64,000 nt of DNA from Planctomycetota bacterium. GTDB taxonomy: Bacteria > Planctomycetota > Phycisphaerae > UBA1845. The notes under the pieces were generated by a model, which made no database searches, was not told where the DNA came from, and saw only the letters and a program-made list of their open reading frames with translations. The stretch is from contig JAJRPG010000096.1 in NCBI GenBank assembly GCA_024280855.1, positions 1-64,000 on the forward strand. Direction: 5' to 3'. Below, one piece after another: positions 9,048 to 19,021 of the stretch; within the stretch, counting starts at the first letter, position 1; the number at the start of each line of letters is the position of its first letter. A program made the translations under genes and the position numbers.

Positions 9048-9066
9048 GCCGCCCCGGAGGGGCGGC
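9048..9066. repeat. Palindromic hairpin copy 1 (GCCGCCCC-GGA-GGGGCGGC)
   Basis: 8-bp perfect stem; further copies at 9197-9215 and 9411-9429. Confidence 0.8.
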
Positions 9067-9196
9067 TGAACAGGAGCCGCACGGCTCCACCGAAGTGCAT
9101 GGCGATGACATCTGTATTGCCTACGGAAGCACGCAGAGGCCGATAGCGTCGGGGTTGGTAGGGAGGGGCTGGGGGTCTTACGCCGAAGGGTCACAG

Positions 9197-9215
9197 GCCG
9201 CCCCTCCGGGGCGGC
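9197..9215. repeat. Palindromic hairpin copy 2 (reverse orientation)
   Basis: GCCGCCCCTCCGGGGCGGC followed by TTTCTCTT. Confidence 0.8.
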
Positions 9216-9410
9216 TTTCTCTTCCGAGGGTAGCCTGACACCGTGTGTGACACCGCCCCGCAACCGATGGCTCGTCACGAGCCGCGCGCCGGCACCGCAG
9301 TGGTCACGGGACGCCGGGGTATGGCGACGCTGCGAGTGCCGAGACATTCGCATCGAGTCGGGGGCATCGGTGTCGGATGGGAGGCAGAGAAGCAACCGCT
9401 TGAAGGGAAA

Positions 9411-9429
9411 GCCGCCCCGGAGGGGCGGC
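9411..9429. repeat. Palindromic hairpin copy 3
   Basis: GCCGCCCCGGAGGGGCGGC. Confidence 0.8.
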
Positions 9430-9669
9430 TGAAAGCATGAAGAACATTGGAGTTACGCGCGAAGCCCCCGGCGACGGAAGGTCAGCCGAACGACTACCTC
9501 AAAGGCAGGGCGGGCGCAAGCCCGCCCATGCTCTACGGTGTGGCTACGGGTTCCGTTGTTCAGCCGCGCTGCCACCGCCCCCCAAGACCAATCAAAGATG
9601 AAACCCAAAAGGGGGCTTCCGGGGGGGCTTACTTTATAGATACCCACCAAGTGGGCGACGACTCCGCAA

Positions 9670-11592
9670 TCAATTCCGTTTCGACCTGCGCCGCCCGCTC
9701 AAGACGCTGCATAGGCTTTCCCCGTCCTCATCCCGCTTCGCCCCGCGCGCCGACCAATCCGCCGTCGTCTCATGGCGGTGCCGTTCCCACGCCAGCAGCG
9801 ACACGACAGGGATCGAGATGTCGTACAGTCTCGTTCGCTTGTCCGGCAGGTACTCCGCGACCTGCACGACGAACCCCGTGGTCAGCAAGTGCTTGAATCC
9901 CCTGTACGCCATTCGCCTGCCGTCACGGCTGAGACCCTGAGAGCAGGCTACGAAGTCGCTCGGCTTCGCGTCGTCTTCGTTGCAGTCATGCCGGGTGTTT
10001 CGTTCCGACTCGTGCGTGGCGAGCCTTACGCGACCAAGCCGTTCGATGTCCCGCCTAGCGTGCAGTGAGTGACGGCGGAAGCAGGAGAGGCCGCGCCGGT
10101 GCGCCACGGCGGTCAAGTAGCGGACGAACCCCGTGAGCCAGTCGCGGAAGCCATCGGCGTCGGCTTGCGTCCAGTCCGGCGGAATGTGCATCGCTATCTC
10201 ACGCACGCAGTCCTCCAAGTCCTCGATGGGGGCGTAGTCGGTTTTCGGCACATGAGCCTTGGTGTACCAGTTGGCCACGAGCGCATCGACCTGGCTCAAC
10301 ACCTGAGCGAGCCGCTCGTTCGCGCCCTCCGAGGTTCCGGGGTAGCACGCGATGAACCGCTTGACGATGCGGCAGGCGTCCCGCTTCGACATACACATGT
10401 CTCGATGACACCACAGGATTAGGGCAAGCGTGGTGGAGTGCCGCTCGCCACAGCGGAGGTCTCCGAACGCGCGGTGGGCAGCGTCGATGATCGCCTCGTC
10501 GCCCCCGTCGTCGAAGGCCAGAAGCTCGTCCAGTCCGTCGGCGGTGGTGCATCGGGGATTGGTATCCGCGCAGCCCTGCCTAGTGGTCTGGGCAGGGGCG
10601 TTCCGTGGATTGCGACCAAGCTCTGTGTCCATGTACGCGGTGACTTCTTTCGGTTTCAGCGTTAGCGCAGCTTCGATTTCCTCGATGGCGGGGAAGCTGT
10701 CCTCCTCGTGGATCATGCGTGCGCGGCGGAGCCGTCCCCGTTCGAGGCTCTTGGAGTGGATCGAACCGGGGAGTCGAAGCTGGTGCATCGCCGGAATTGT
10801 CTTTCCGTCGCCGAGAAGCTGCGCGCAGAGCCGTGGCATGACGGTATTGAAGCGTTCCCGGTCGATGGGTTCAGCCAGCACCCAGTAGGCGTGCAGGGAT
10901 TTCCCGCCGCTCCACACGATCATCGTCGGGGTCACGCCGAACGAGTGCAGTCTGTCCCACTGCTCCCTCACGGTGCCTCTGTCCATCTCGCACCACAGCG
11001 CCTGGCATGTCTCAACATGGGCGTTGGTTCTGTGGTAGCGATTGACCGGGAACCGCCCGCCGTCCTTCCGGCCTGTCCACTTCACCTCAAGCTCCTGCTT
11101 GGACAGGCAGACGCCGATGAATGCGCCATTCGTTCTCGTGTTCCAGACCTTCTCGCTGATCCGCAATCGGCTGTCACGGCAGCAGAGGCACAGCGAATCG
11201 TTGGGGTGGCTCTTGATTTCCCTAGTGAAGTTGACGGTAGTGCAGTGGTGCGTCTTCCCGCCTTTCCTGTCACGGTGAGGCTTGCAGCACTTCGGCCCGG
11301 CCAAGCGGCGCAGGAATCGTTCCGTCTCATCTGGGTAGACCCTGCGCTGGCGGCGCTTGGGCTTACCCTCGCTCCGGCATGTAACCATCTTCCTGCCCAT
11401 TCTTCTCCGTCTTCCCGCGACGGGTCTTCCGCCACATCTAGTTCTAGCGGAGAGCGCAGTGTTCTCGATTCTCCGTGATCGCTGGCCGGAGCCTGAATCT
11501 GCTCCGATCCGCCGAGACGGAGCCGAAACCTCCCTCACAGCCCGGAAACAGCGCTTCCCCTGCCGGATTTGGCGGGTACAGTCTGATGGCAA
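9670..11592 (-). CDS. RepB-like primase / replication protein of the integrated element
   Basis: Primase-like segment: HVETCQALWCEMDRG...GVTPTMIVWSGGKSLHAYWVLAEPIDRERFNTVMPRLCAQLLGDGKTIPAMHQLRLPGSIHSK. Confidence 0.6.
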   Translation of the reverse strand: MPSDCTRQIRQGKRCFRAVREVSAPSRRIGADSGSGQRSRRIENTALSARTRCGGRPVAGRRRRMGRKMVTCRSEGKPKRRQRRVYPDETERFLRRLAGPKCCKPHRDRKGGKTHHCTTVNFTREIKSHPNDSLCLCCRDSRLRISEKVWNTRTNGAFIGVCLSKQELEVKWTGRKDGGRFPVNRYHRTNAHVETCQALWCEMDRGTVREQWDRLHSFGVTPTMIVWSGGKSLHAYWVLAEPIDRERFNTVMPRLCAQLLGDGKTIPAMHQLRLPGSIHSKSLERGRLRRARMIHEEDSFPAIEEIEAALTLKPKEVTAYMDTELGRNPRNAPAQTTRQGCADTNPRCTTADGLDELLAFDDGGDEAIIDAAHRAFGDLRCGERHSTTLALILWCHRDMCMSKRDACRIVKRFIACYPGTSEGANERLAQVLSQVDALVANWYTKAHVPKTDYAPIEDLEDCVREIAMHIPPDWTQADADGFRDWLTGFVRYLTAVAHRRGLSCFRRHSLHARRDIERLGRVRLATHESERNTRHDCNEDDAKPSDFVACSQGLSRDGRRMAYRGFKHLLTTGFVVQVAEYLPDKRTRLYDISIPVVSLLAWERHRHETTADWSARGAKRDEDGESLCSVLSGRRRSKRN

Positions 11593-11613
11593 TGGTGCCG
11601 CGAGGACAAAGAC

Positions 11614-11934
11614 ATGGCTTTGACGATAGTAATCAAGAGGGATGGCGTAGTGACCGCGAACGGGGACAGGTATGTAACGCTGGACGGGCCGGGGCGCACA
11701 GGTCTGCTGTGCAGGGTCGCCGTCAAGGGCTGCGAGGCATGGTGCCTAATCTGCGGGCGCGTCCAGCCGGACAACCAGTGCGGCTCGTGTGAGGACGCAA
11801 ACTGCGCCGGGACGAACATCGGAAGGGCTGAGGAAGACGACCCGTACGATCTGGATGACGACCTCACGCCCGATGTCATCGAAATGGCGAAGATGCTTGA
11901 ATATCGTCTTCGCCAACAACACGGCGAACGATGA
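11614..11934 (+). CDS. Hypothetical Cys-rich small protein
   Basis: CLICGRVQPDNQCGSCEDANC zinc-ribbon-like cluster. Confidence 0.5.
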   Translation: MALTIVIKRDGVVTANGDRYVTLDGPGRTGLLCRVAVKGCEAWCLICGRVQPDNQCGSCEDANCAGTNIGRAEEDDPYDLDDDLTPDVIEMAKMLEYRLRQQHGER

Positions 11935-12489
11935 CGCCGTGACGGACGGCTACGCATTTCCGCGATCTGGGTGGGCGGCAATCACTCGTACTGGCTGTGG
12001 TACTGGGTGAGGACGCCGCGCATCCGGTCGAGGATGTGGGAGGCGACGCTCTCAAGCGAGAGCTTGTTGTGGCAGTCCCCGCACGAGCAAAGTCGCCCCT
12101 CCTGCTTTTCGATTTGCGAGCAGAGTTCCGCGAACATTTCGTCCGCCCGTGCCTCCGGCAACCCACCCTCGACCGCCTCGGAAACCACGATCTCAATCAG
12201 TACCTTCAACAACCCCATAGGCTCATTCCAATACGCGGCAAGCTCTCGCTGTTTCATGTTGCCCTCCATTCCGCAATCGCCGTCACGGTAAGACAACACA
12301 AGACAACGACCTATTTTCCCCTCGGCCAGTAGACCGTGAGCAGGAGCGAAATCCGCTGTTAGGCGACATCCCGTAGCAGCCACAGAGGACGAGGCTGAAA
12401 CTGGAGACACCACGATAGAACTACTACAGGAGCGAGTGCTGTGGATGGCACTCCCGAACGGAGAACGAGAAGGAACAGGGAGAAATCAA

Positions 12490-12942
12490 ATGTTGGAATC
12501 GAATGACAAGTGTGAACATTGTGGCGTCAACTTGGACGAGTACGACTATTGCAGTGAATGTGGTGAGCTGGCGTGCGAGGCCTGCATGGAGCATGAATCG
12601 GATTGCGTGATAGCCATCAGGCTGAGGCTCGAAGAGGTGGAGGCGTTCCTGCTCGACCCGGATGACATCCCCTTGGGCGAGCTGAGAGACCTTGCCGCAA
12701 ACCACCTGCGGCGGGAGCTACAGCGGAAAGGGAAATGGGACATCGACGAGAACCTACTTCTGGCAACCGTCGTAGGCGGAACGGTCGCGGAACTGAAAAC
12801 CAACGCGAGAGAGATGGCTCTCGTGGAGCAGCCGGAACTCCAAGACAAGCTCCGCGTGCTGGAGCTGGAGACGCAAGAGCTTGCCGTTGCCGGACTCGTG
12901 CCGAGCGACAGCGATGAACCTGAAAGGAGGGAGATAGCGTGA
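12490..12942 (+). CDS. Hypothetical protein with N-terminal zinc-ribbon-like motif
   Basis: CEHCGVNLDEYDYCSECGELACEAC; overlaps the next gene by 4 bp (12939). Confidence 0.6.
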   Translation: MLESNDKCEHCGVNLDEYDYCSECGELACEACMEHESDCVIAIRLRLEEVEAFLLDPDDIPLGELRDLAANHLRRELQRKGKWDIDENLLLATVVGGTVAELKTNAREMALVEQPELQDKLRVLELETQELAVAGLVPSDSDEPERREIA

Positions 12943-13229
12943 AAGTCAAGAATGCAATTGCGCAACTCGAAAAGCACATTGGCCCGGTGGAGGTGACTTC
13001 CTGCGAAGATCGGGCGAAGTACCGCGCAGTGCCACCCGGTGGGCAAACAGGGATCGAATTTTCGACGACACCTTGGACGGATGAGATTCAGTCTCTGCGC
13101 GTTCGCACTGAGGGAGACGAGGACGACCCTTCGACAGATTACCGCGCTGGGTCGTGGTTCAGGAACATTAAGCAAGCGATTGAATTCGTCCAAGCATACC
13201 GCTGGCCTTCTGAGAGCCATGAAGACTAG
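12939..13229 (+). CDS. Hypothetical protein
   Basis: Start overlaps the upstream stop; coding-like composition. Confidence 0.55.
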   Translation: MKVKNAIAQLEKHIGPVEVTSCEDRAKYRAVPPGGQTGIEFSTTPWTDEIQSLRVRTEGDEDDPSTDYRAGSWFRNIKQAIEFVQAYRWPSESHED

Positions 13230-13474
13230 CCGAAATCCTCTCGCCCAATGAGTGTCCCTATTGGACGGAGGCGGACTGAGCTGCGTGGCCTCACGGCGCG
13301 TCGGTCGTCGCTGCGACCCATAACCCGGCGATGGCCGAATGATTCACGGCGTTGCGTCGTTCCGGCTCATGTTGCTTGGACGGAGAACCGATCAAACCGT
13401 AGTGTGGTGTGGCACGGAATTTCCGCCACGCAATCTGCAATCCGTGGTTTCTGAACGAAGGGCGGTGGCGTATC

Positions 13475-13777
13475 ATGCCGAGTCAACAAACACTCCGAGA
13501 GATGGCAAGTCCCGTGCAGCGGATCGAGGAGCCGGATATTCGTGAGCAGATGAAGGAGGCTGGCCTCATCTGGGGCTGCGACACCGCGTCCGATTGCGTC
13601 GCCCTGTTCTACGGCAGGGAGATGCTTGAGGACATCTCCAAGGGCAGGGATTCCGAGTTCGACCCCCAGATAACGATTGCCTTCGAGTTGGACTTCCGCA
13701 CCGAGGAACTGGAATACCTGTGTGCGGCAGTCCAGAAACTTCGCGGAGCGCACTGCTACCAGTCCGAGGACGATTGA
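13475..13777 (+). CDS. Hypothetical protein
   Basis: MPSQQTLREMASPVQRIEEPDIREQMKEAG...; acidic coding-like ORF. Confidence 0.5.
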   Translation: MPSQQTLREMASPVQRIEEPDIREQMKEAGLIWGCDTASDCVALFYGREMLEDISKGRDSEFDPQITIAFELDFRTEELEYLCAAVQKLRGAHCYQSEDD

Positions 13778-13879
13778 CGGTCAGTGGCAGCGCGAGTCTA
13801 CTTACCTGCGTGTCGCCCCAAGGGCGGTTCGCCCAGAAAGACGGACACGGCTGCGTCACCACCATGCCGTTTACTTCCT

Positions 13880-14215
13880 TTATTCGGAAGACACCTGCCC
13901 GCGCCGCACGAGCAGCCACGGCACGCCGTCGTCGGGAACGACCTTGATACCCTCGCGCCCGATCTCCAACTCATGGGCAGACAATACGACAATATCGCCA
14001 GCGACACCGACCGCCGAAAGCGTACCCTTGTCTTCTCGTTCGGAGATTTCCCAGACACTTTGCCACGAATCCCCATAGTGTTCTTCGATGATGCGATTGA
14101 ACGACTGGACACCTTCGAGCCAATCGCATTCGCATACGACAATTTCGCCTTCCGGTCGTTCATGGATTAGCACCGCCATTTCACCTCCTGTCAGAGCAAC
14201 GAGCCGTGGCAACAA
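13880..14215 (-). CDS. Hypothetical protein
   Basis: 111-aa ORF with coding-like composition. Confidence 0.45.
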   Translation of the reverse strand: MLPRLVALTGGEMAVLIHERPEGEIVVCECDWLEGVQSFNRIIEEHYGDSWQSVWEISEREDKGTLSAVGVAGDIVVLSAHELEIGREGIKVVPDDGVPWLLVRRGQVSSE

Positions 14216-14320
14216 AGACTAAATAGAAGGGAGAGGACGGGGTTGGTTACTGGTGGCGGGCTTGCGGTGAGCCGTTGGGTTCATTCGATTCGAGCCTTCT
14301 TGAACCGCATACATTCGATT

Positions 14321-15319
14321 CTAAATTTCGTTGCCCCAAGTATCCCATCCATCGACTGCGGAACGCGCGAACAACTCCAAGTACGGGCTTGGGCTGATTT
14401 TCTCTACGATTGCCCGAAAAACTTCTGGCTTCTCGCTATGCGCGAGGCGGTCGTGTTCGACCCAACTTCGCTGGTCTGTTGCCCGGCCTGCCAGATTGCC
14501 TCGGCTCGCTATTAGCAGAAATTCGTGGCTCACTCTCAAGATATTTCCTAAACCGAGCGGCTTTACCCACACGAGCGTGGACTTATACTCAAATCCCCAA
14601 GCGTCAATCACCGTGAACGCCTCCCGAAGGAATGAATTGGTCGTCCACAACCAAAGATGTGCTTGTGTCTTGACCCGCTCCAATACAGGCAACTCGCAAA
14701 TGTCGTCGATGCTCATCGTCGGGTAGTGATTTATTGCCGCTGCTCTGCTAGCCTGATTGCGATATGGCCACGGCGGGTCGGCGTAGATTGTGCCATAATG
14801 ATTGGTTGGCAGCGCGGACAGCGGCGTCGCCTTGTAATTCTTCGAGCCATATTTTTTCTGTTTTTGCCTTCGCTGTTGTATCTTGGCAAGTTGTAGCACG
14901 CCCGCAGTCGTCAGCTCCGCTCTTGTGTCTCCGGCCTTAGCTTTGTCCATTGTTTCTTGGAGATGCTCCTCGAATATCCTTTCCGGTATGTTTGCGATGG
15001 TCTGCCAGCGGGAGGATTGCATTCTGGTCAAGCCCAATTCCATCAATGTAGGCAAGGAAACCTGTAACATCGTGTTACTGGTTTTCTTAGGCCTCCCGCC
15101 CCCGTTCTTGTCTGTCTCTTGCAACAACTCGCCCGCTCGTCGCTCAGCTCTTAACTTGATCTCCGCGCAGTTGTTTTGCATCTCCAACGACTCGCCCGCC
15201 TGTTTGGCATAAGCGCGCAACGCTTCTGCCTTGTCGCGCGTCTCCTTCACCTCGCTTATGTTCGTGGAAAGCGCCAATTCCCGCTTGGCTTTCCGAAAGT
15301 GGGCAAGTTGATTGTTCAT
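14321..15319 (-). CDS. MT-A70 family adenine-specific DNA methyltransferase
   Basis: YADPPWPYRNQ (DPPW motif), LWLWTTNSFLREA, WGFEYKSTLVWVKP, HEFLLIASRG; start by ATGA overlap with the upstream gene. Confidence 0.85.
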   Translation of the reverse strand: MNNQLAHFRKAKRELALSTNISEVKETRDKAEALRAYAKQAGESLEMQNNCAEIKLRAERRAGELLQETDKNGGGRPKKTSNTMLQVSLPTLMELGLTRMQSSRWQTIANIPERIFEEHLQETMDKAKAGDTRAELTTAGVLQLAKIQQRRQKQKKYGSKNYKATPLSALPTNHYGTIYADPPWPYRNQASRAAAINHYPTMSIDDICELPVLERVKTQAHLWLWTTNSFLREAFTVIDAWGFEYKSTLVWVKPLGLGNILRVSHEFLLIASRGNLAGRATDQRSWVEHDRLAHSEKPEVFRAIVEKISPSPYLELFARSAVDGWDTWGNEI

Positions 15320-16347
15320 GCCTGCGCTTTCAACCATGCCACGGACTTCCGATGCCCCTTCCACGCTGGGCGCAGGCTGACCGCCACATGCTTGGCCTCG
15401 GACTCCTCGCCCGGCGAGTAGTAGTCCGGCAGCGTACGCGGCATCCTTTTCGCCCCGGACAGGTACGGCTCCACGAAGGCGTTGTTTTTTCTCGCCTCGG
15501 CGAGCAGCGTCACCGCCTTGGCCTCGTCTCCGGCGAGGTGTCGTTCGAGAATGCGAGACCATCGGAATGCGGCGCTGCCGTCTTCCTCGTACTGATCGAA
15601 CAGTCGTCTCGCGCCGTCGAGGTCGGCGCGCGTCAGGTAGATCGCCAACAGCACTTCGCGGATGCCTTGATTGTCATTGGGGTTGAGTTCGAGCATCGCC
15701 TCGTAGTGCGCGATTGCCTCGTCGGTGCGACCCGCGTCGTGCAGCAGATCAGCAAGCTCCTGCCGCGCACGCATGTACGGTCGCGTCTCCATCAGTCCCC
15801 AGAAGTGGCCACGGTTCTCCTCGAAGAAGTCTTCGCCTAGAGCCTGCTCGCCAATCCATACGGTCTTCTCAAAGTTTTCGATCAGTTCATCATCAGACTT
15901 CGACCCGCCGTGCGCGAGAATGACCAGCGCGTCCACGCAACGACGATCCAAATCGACCGCCTGCATCGCCAATTCGACGGCGGTGTTGATGTTGTCCGAA
16001 TCCATCGCCTCGTATGCAAGCTCCTGCGCCTTCTCGCTGGCCGTGGGCAACGGCGCGCCAGCCCACGCGTTTAACTCATCGACGAAGGCGTCCATGTCGT
16101 CCTCGCTGGCGAACTCCTGCGATTCGAGCATCTTGTGGAACTCGCGCATGGTTTGCTCCATCGACATGCGGGACGGCGGCGACGGAGGAGAATCCGATCC
16201 GCCCGGCGAATCGCCAACCAGACGAAGGTTCGGTTCATCCGGTTTCTTCGCCTGCTCCCGCCGCAGGGATTCCTGCCGTTGTTTCGTTTGACGATGCTTC
16301 TCGTTGCGCTTGCTGCGCCGACGGTCGTTCTTGTTTGATTTGCTCAT
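15316..16347 (-). CDS. TPR-containing protein
   Basis: TPR-like helices (AIAHYEAMLELNPNDNQGIREVLLAIYL), basic N-terminus; overlaps the MTase gene. Confidence 0.7.
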   Translation of the reverse strand: MSKSNKNDRRRSKRNEKHRQTKQRQESLRREQAKKPDEPNLRLVGDSPGGSDSPPSPPSRMSMEQTMREFHKMLESQEFASEDDMDAFVDELNAWAGAPLPTASEKAQELAYEAMDSDNINTAVELAMQAVDLDRRCVDALVILAHGGSKSDDELIENFEKTVWIGEQALGEDFFEENRGHFWGLMETRPYMRARQELADLLHDAGRTDEAIAHYEAMLELNPNDNQGIREVLLAIYLTRADLDGARRLFDQYEEDGSAAFRWSRILERHLAGDEAKAVTLLAEARKNNAFVEPYLSGAKRMPRTLPDYYSPGEESEAKHVAVSLRPAWKGHRKSVAWLKAQA

Positions 16348-16383
16348 TGTCCCGGCTCCCTGATTCTCCGGCGCGTCTTGATG

Positions 16384-16749
16384 CTACCAGCAGTCCCCGC
16401 CTCCATACGCACGACGATACTCCGCGCGAAGCTCGTCGAACAGACCCCTGATAGCAACGCACCTCGGATCGTCGTGCGGGACAAACCATTGCCGAAACCG
16501 CTTGCCCGGCTCAAGCGAGTTGTCACAAGGATAGCCGTGCGGCTCCTTCACGACCATATCCAGCGTGTCGAGCAGGCATTCCAAGTCCCAGCGATACAGC
16601 GTGAGAGGGGGCTTGCCCTGATAGCGCTCAATCTTGCGGTCAAGCCCGAAACTCTCAGGCAGGTCGCAGGCGTGACGCTTGAGTTCCTCCAACGCCAATC
16701 CCGTGATGAGCATCCGGTGCTGCTGGTCAGGTCTTCCGCGCTTCACCAC
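16384..16749 (-). CDS. Hypothetical protein
   Basis: 121-aa ORF in the same minus-strand string. Confidence 0.5.
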   Translation of the reverse strand: MVKRGRPDQQHRMLITGLALEELKRHACDLPESFGLDRKIERYQGKPPLTLYRWDLECLLDTLDMVVKEPHGYPCDNSLEPGKRFRQWFVPHDDPRCVAIRGLFDELRAEYRRAYGGGDCW

Positions 16750-16806
16750 TCCCGTCCTTTCAACCGTGCCGCTAGAATGCGGCCAGCGTTACACGGACGG
16801 CTTCTT

Positions 16807-18837
16807 TCACACCTCGCCACCAAGCGCTGCATTGATGTCCTTGAATATGCTTTCCGCAGCCTCCAGCAATTCCGATGGAACGCCTTTCGGGTCACGGTAA
16901 ACGCTCTGCACTACTTCGTGAATCGGTCGCCATTTCTCGAAAGGCCCTACCTCAAGCCGCTCGAATAACTGTTGCACTCGGTCAACGACGCTGGCAGTCT
17001 TCTTTTCGCTCGCGTTGAACTTGATCTCGATTTTCGGATAGGCGACTTTCACGGCGTCCAGGTAGTATTTCTCTGGAAGGAGGTCTTCTAACTCAGTAAT
17101 CTCGTGGTCACCGCCGTAGCTGCTTATCTGAAAACACCGCTGATCGACACCCGTGAGTAACTTTCGCAACTTTTTCATTCCTTTGGCACCCGCAGGGTCA
17201 GAGTCAAGCAGAACTGCGATCTCAACATCATGTCCAATCAACATCGAGGCCAGCGGCGCAAGGTTCGTCGTTCCTCCCATAGGAACCATCACAATCGTCC
17301 GGTCGAGTCCGCATCTTCCCGCAGCTAACAAATGCTGACTGAGCGCGGACAGAAGCGTATAGTCGGTTATGCCTTCGACCATGACCTGCTTCTTCGAGAG
17401 GAACAGTGATTGGCACACTGAATAGCCAAGCGCAGCCTGCAACGGAAACAACGAGTCCCGGTCTCTAGGCCATACCTCCGTAGACACTCGCATATTGCCG
17501 TCCTCTTCGCTCAGGGCTACTGCCCGTTCAAGATGCGCGCCATCGACCATGAAGGGGCTGTGCGTCGTGTAGAAAAGCTGATTGTCGGCAGACATTTTCT
17601 CAAAAAACTCGATTAGCTTTGCCTGTGCCGTCCCATGCAAATGCAGTCCCGGCTCGTCTAGGAGCAGAATGCAATTCCGATGCAGGTCTTCTGCTTCGAC
17701 GATGAAGACGAGGTAGAACGAAAAGAAATAGCGCATTCCGGCGCTTCGCTCCTCAAGCTCAATCTCACTTGGGTTCCGGTCGTCAGATACCCAGATGCGG
17801 AAGTAATTGCCGTGGAATTCGTAGTGAAAGGCGTGAGTGCGCTGCTCCCACCAATCGCGGAAACGCTTTGTCATGGCCTGAGACGCGGCGTTGCAGCGAA
17901 TCGTCAGTTCATCTATTTCCCTTCTGGTGTTCTCGTTGTCTGGGTCTTCAGCTTTGTGTCTTCCGAGTGCGCCGAGTTTAGTAATCTCCACTCCGACATG
18001 CTTGAAAAGGCATTCCTGCACGCGCACCTCTTGTGTGTTGCGCCCCTGCCCAATCTTGGTCAGGAAGTCGGGGATGAAGATGTCGCTTTGAAGAACGCCG
18101 AGGTTGTCGAAGTAGAGGAAGTGCGGCATGTTCTGGACAACCCATTCGTCGGCCTTGCCTAATGTGGCCTCCTGTTCGAGGAGTTCCGCCATCTTCTCCC
18201 AAGGGGCGAGGAACGGTTCAAGAATCTCCTTTGCCCATTCTTCATTCATCTGTCCAGTGATCGCCTGCATAGCCGCGTTCAAGTCAGCCAAGGTCGGATC
18301 GTTTTCGTCTGCTTCGGACTTCGTGATGCAACCGTCGATAGCACTGGTGACCGCCGCCTTGACCGTCCCCCACGGCTCGCTCTTGTCGTCCGGCGGGGTG
18401 GTTCGCTCGATCTTCTTCCTCGCATCCTTGAGCGATTTCAGCCATGCGTCGTGCGACACAAGATCGAGTTTGGCTGCTGGGGAGTACTTGACGAAGACGG
18501 TATCCGAATAGTGCCTCGTCACCTCAACAGTCTTTGTCTTAGCTAACGGGGGACATACGGCTCCAAGCGCGGCACGCTCATTCTTGTCGAGCTGGAATCG
18601 CCCCGTGCCAACTGGCCAGTCCTGCTGGTCGCCTTCGCTGGTCAGGCGGCCGCGCGGAAACTCTTTGAGCTTGTCATACTTAGCCCCGTCGGTTGGGTTG
18701 AGTTTGGACAGGGCGCGAAACAAAGTCGTCTTTCCCGACTCGTTCTTGCCAACAAAGACCATCAGGTCTTCGCAGGAAATCCACCCCGTGTCTTGAATGT
18801 TCTTGTAGTTCTGTACCCGGAATGCTTCCAACCTCAT
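16807..18837 (-). CDS. OLD-family-like AAA ATPase with C-terminal TOPRIM domain
   Basis: Walker A VFVGKNESGKTTLFRAL; ABC-type LLLDEPGLHLH; TOPRIM-like MVEGITDYTLLSAL ... AVLLDSDPAG. Confidence 0.8.
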   Translation of the reverse strand: MRLEAFRVQNYKNIQDTGWISCEDLMVFVGKNESGKTTLFRALSKLNPTDGAKYDKLKEFPRGRLTSEGDQQDWPVGTGRFQLDKNERAALGAVCPPLAKTKTVEVTRHYSDTVFVKYSPAAKLDLVSHDAWLKSLKDARKKIERTTPPDDKSEPWGTVKAAVTSAIDGCITKSEADENDPTLADLNAAMQAITGQMNEEWAKEILEPFLAPWEKMAELLEQEATLGKADEWVVQNMPHFLYFDNLGVLQSDIFIPDFLTKIGQGRNTQEVRVQECLFKHVGVEITKLGALGRHKAEDPDNENTRREIDELTIRCNAASQAMTKRFRDWWEQRTHAFHYEFHGNYFRIWVSDDRNPSEIELEERSAGMRYFFSFYLVFIVEAEDLHRNCILLLDEPGLHLHGTAQAKLIEFFEKMSADNQLFYTTHSPFMVDGAHLERAVALSEEDGNMRVSTEVWPRDRDSLFPLQAALGYSVCQSLFLSKKQVMVEGITDYTLLSALSQHLLAAGRCGLDRTIVMVPMGGTTNLAPLASMLIGHDVEIAVLLDSDPAGAKGMKKLRKLLTGVDQRCFQISSYGGDHEITELEDLLPEKYYLDAVKVAYPKIEIKFNASEKKTASVVDRVQQLFERLEVGPFEKWRPIHEVVQSVYRDPKGVPSELLEAAESIFKDINAALGGEV

Positions 18838-19021
18838 GACCTACTCCTCGCTGCGTTGGCGTCCGTGCGGCGCGAGGCATCCGATTCCGTTCCGTCAATG
18901 GGGCGTCGCCCGATTTCATACACTATGTTCGTCATTATTCATCTCCTCTATGCGCGCTTCCCGATGCGCCTGCGCCGCTGGCGGTCTCTCTCGTTGTCGC
19001 TCGCCGAGAATTATCTCAATA

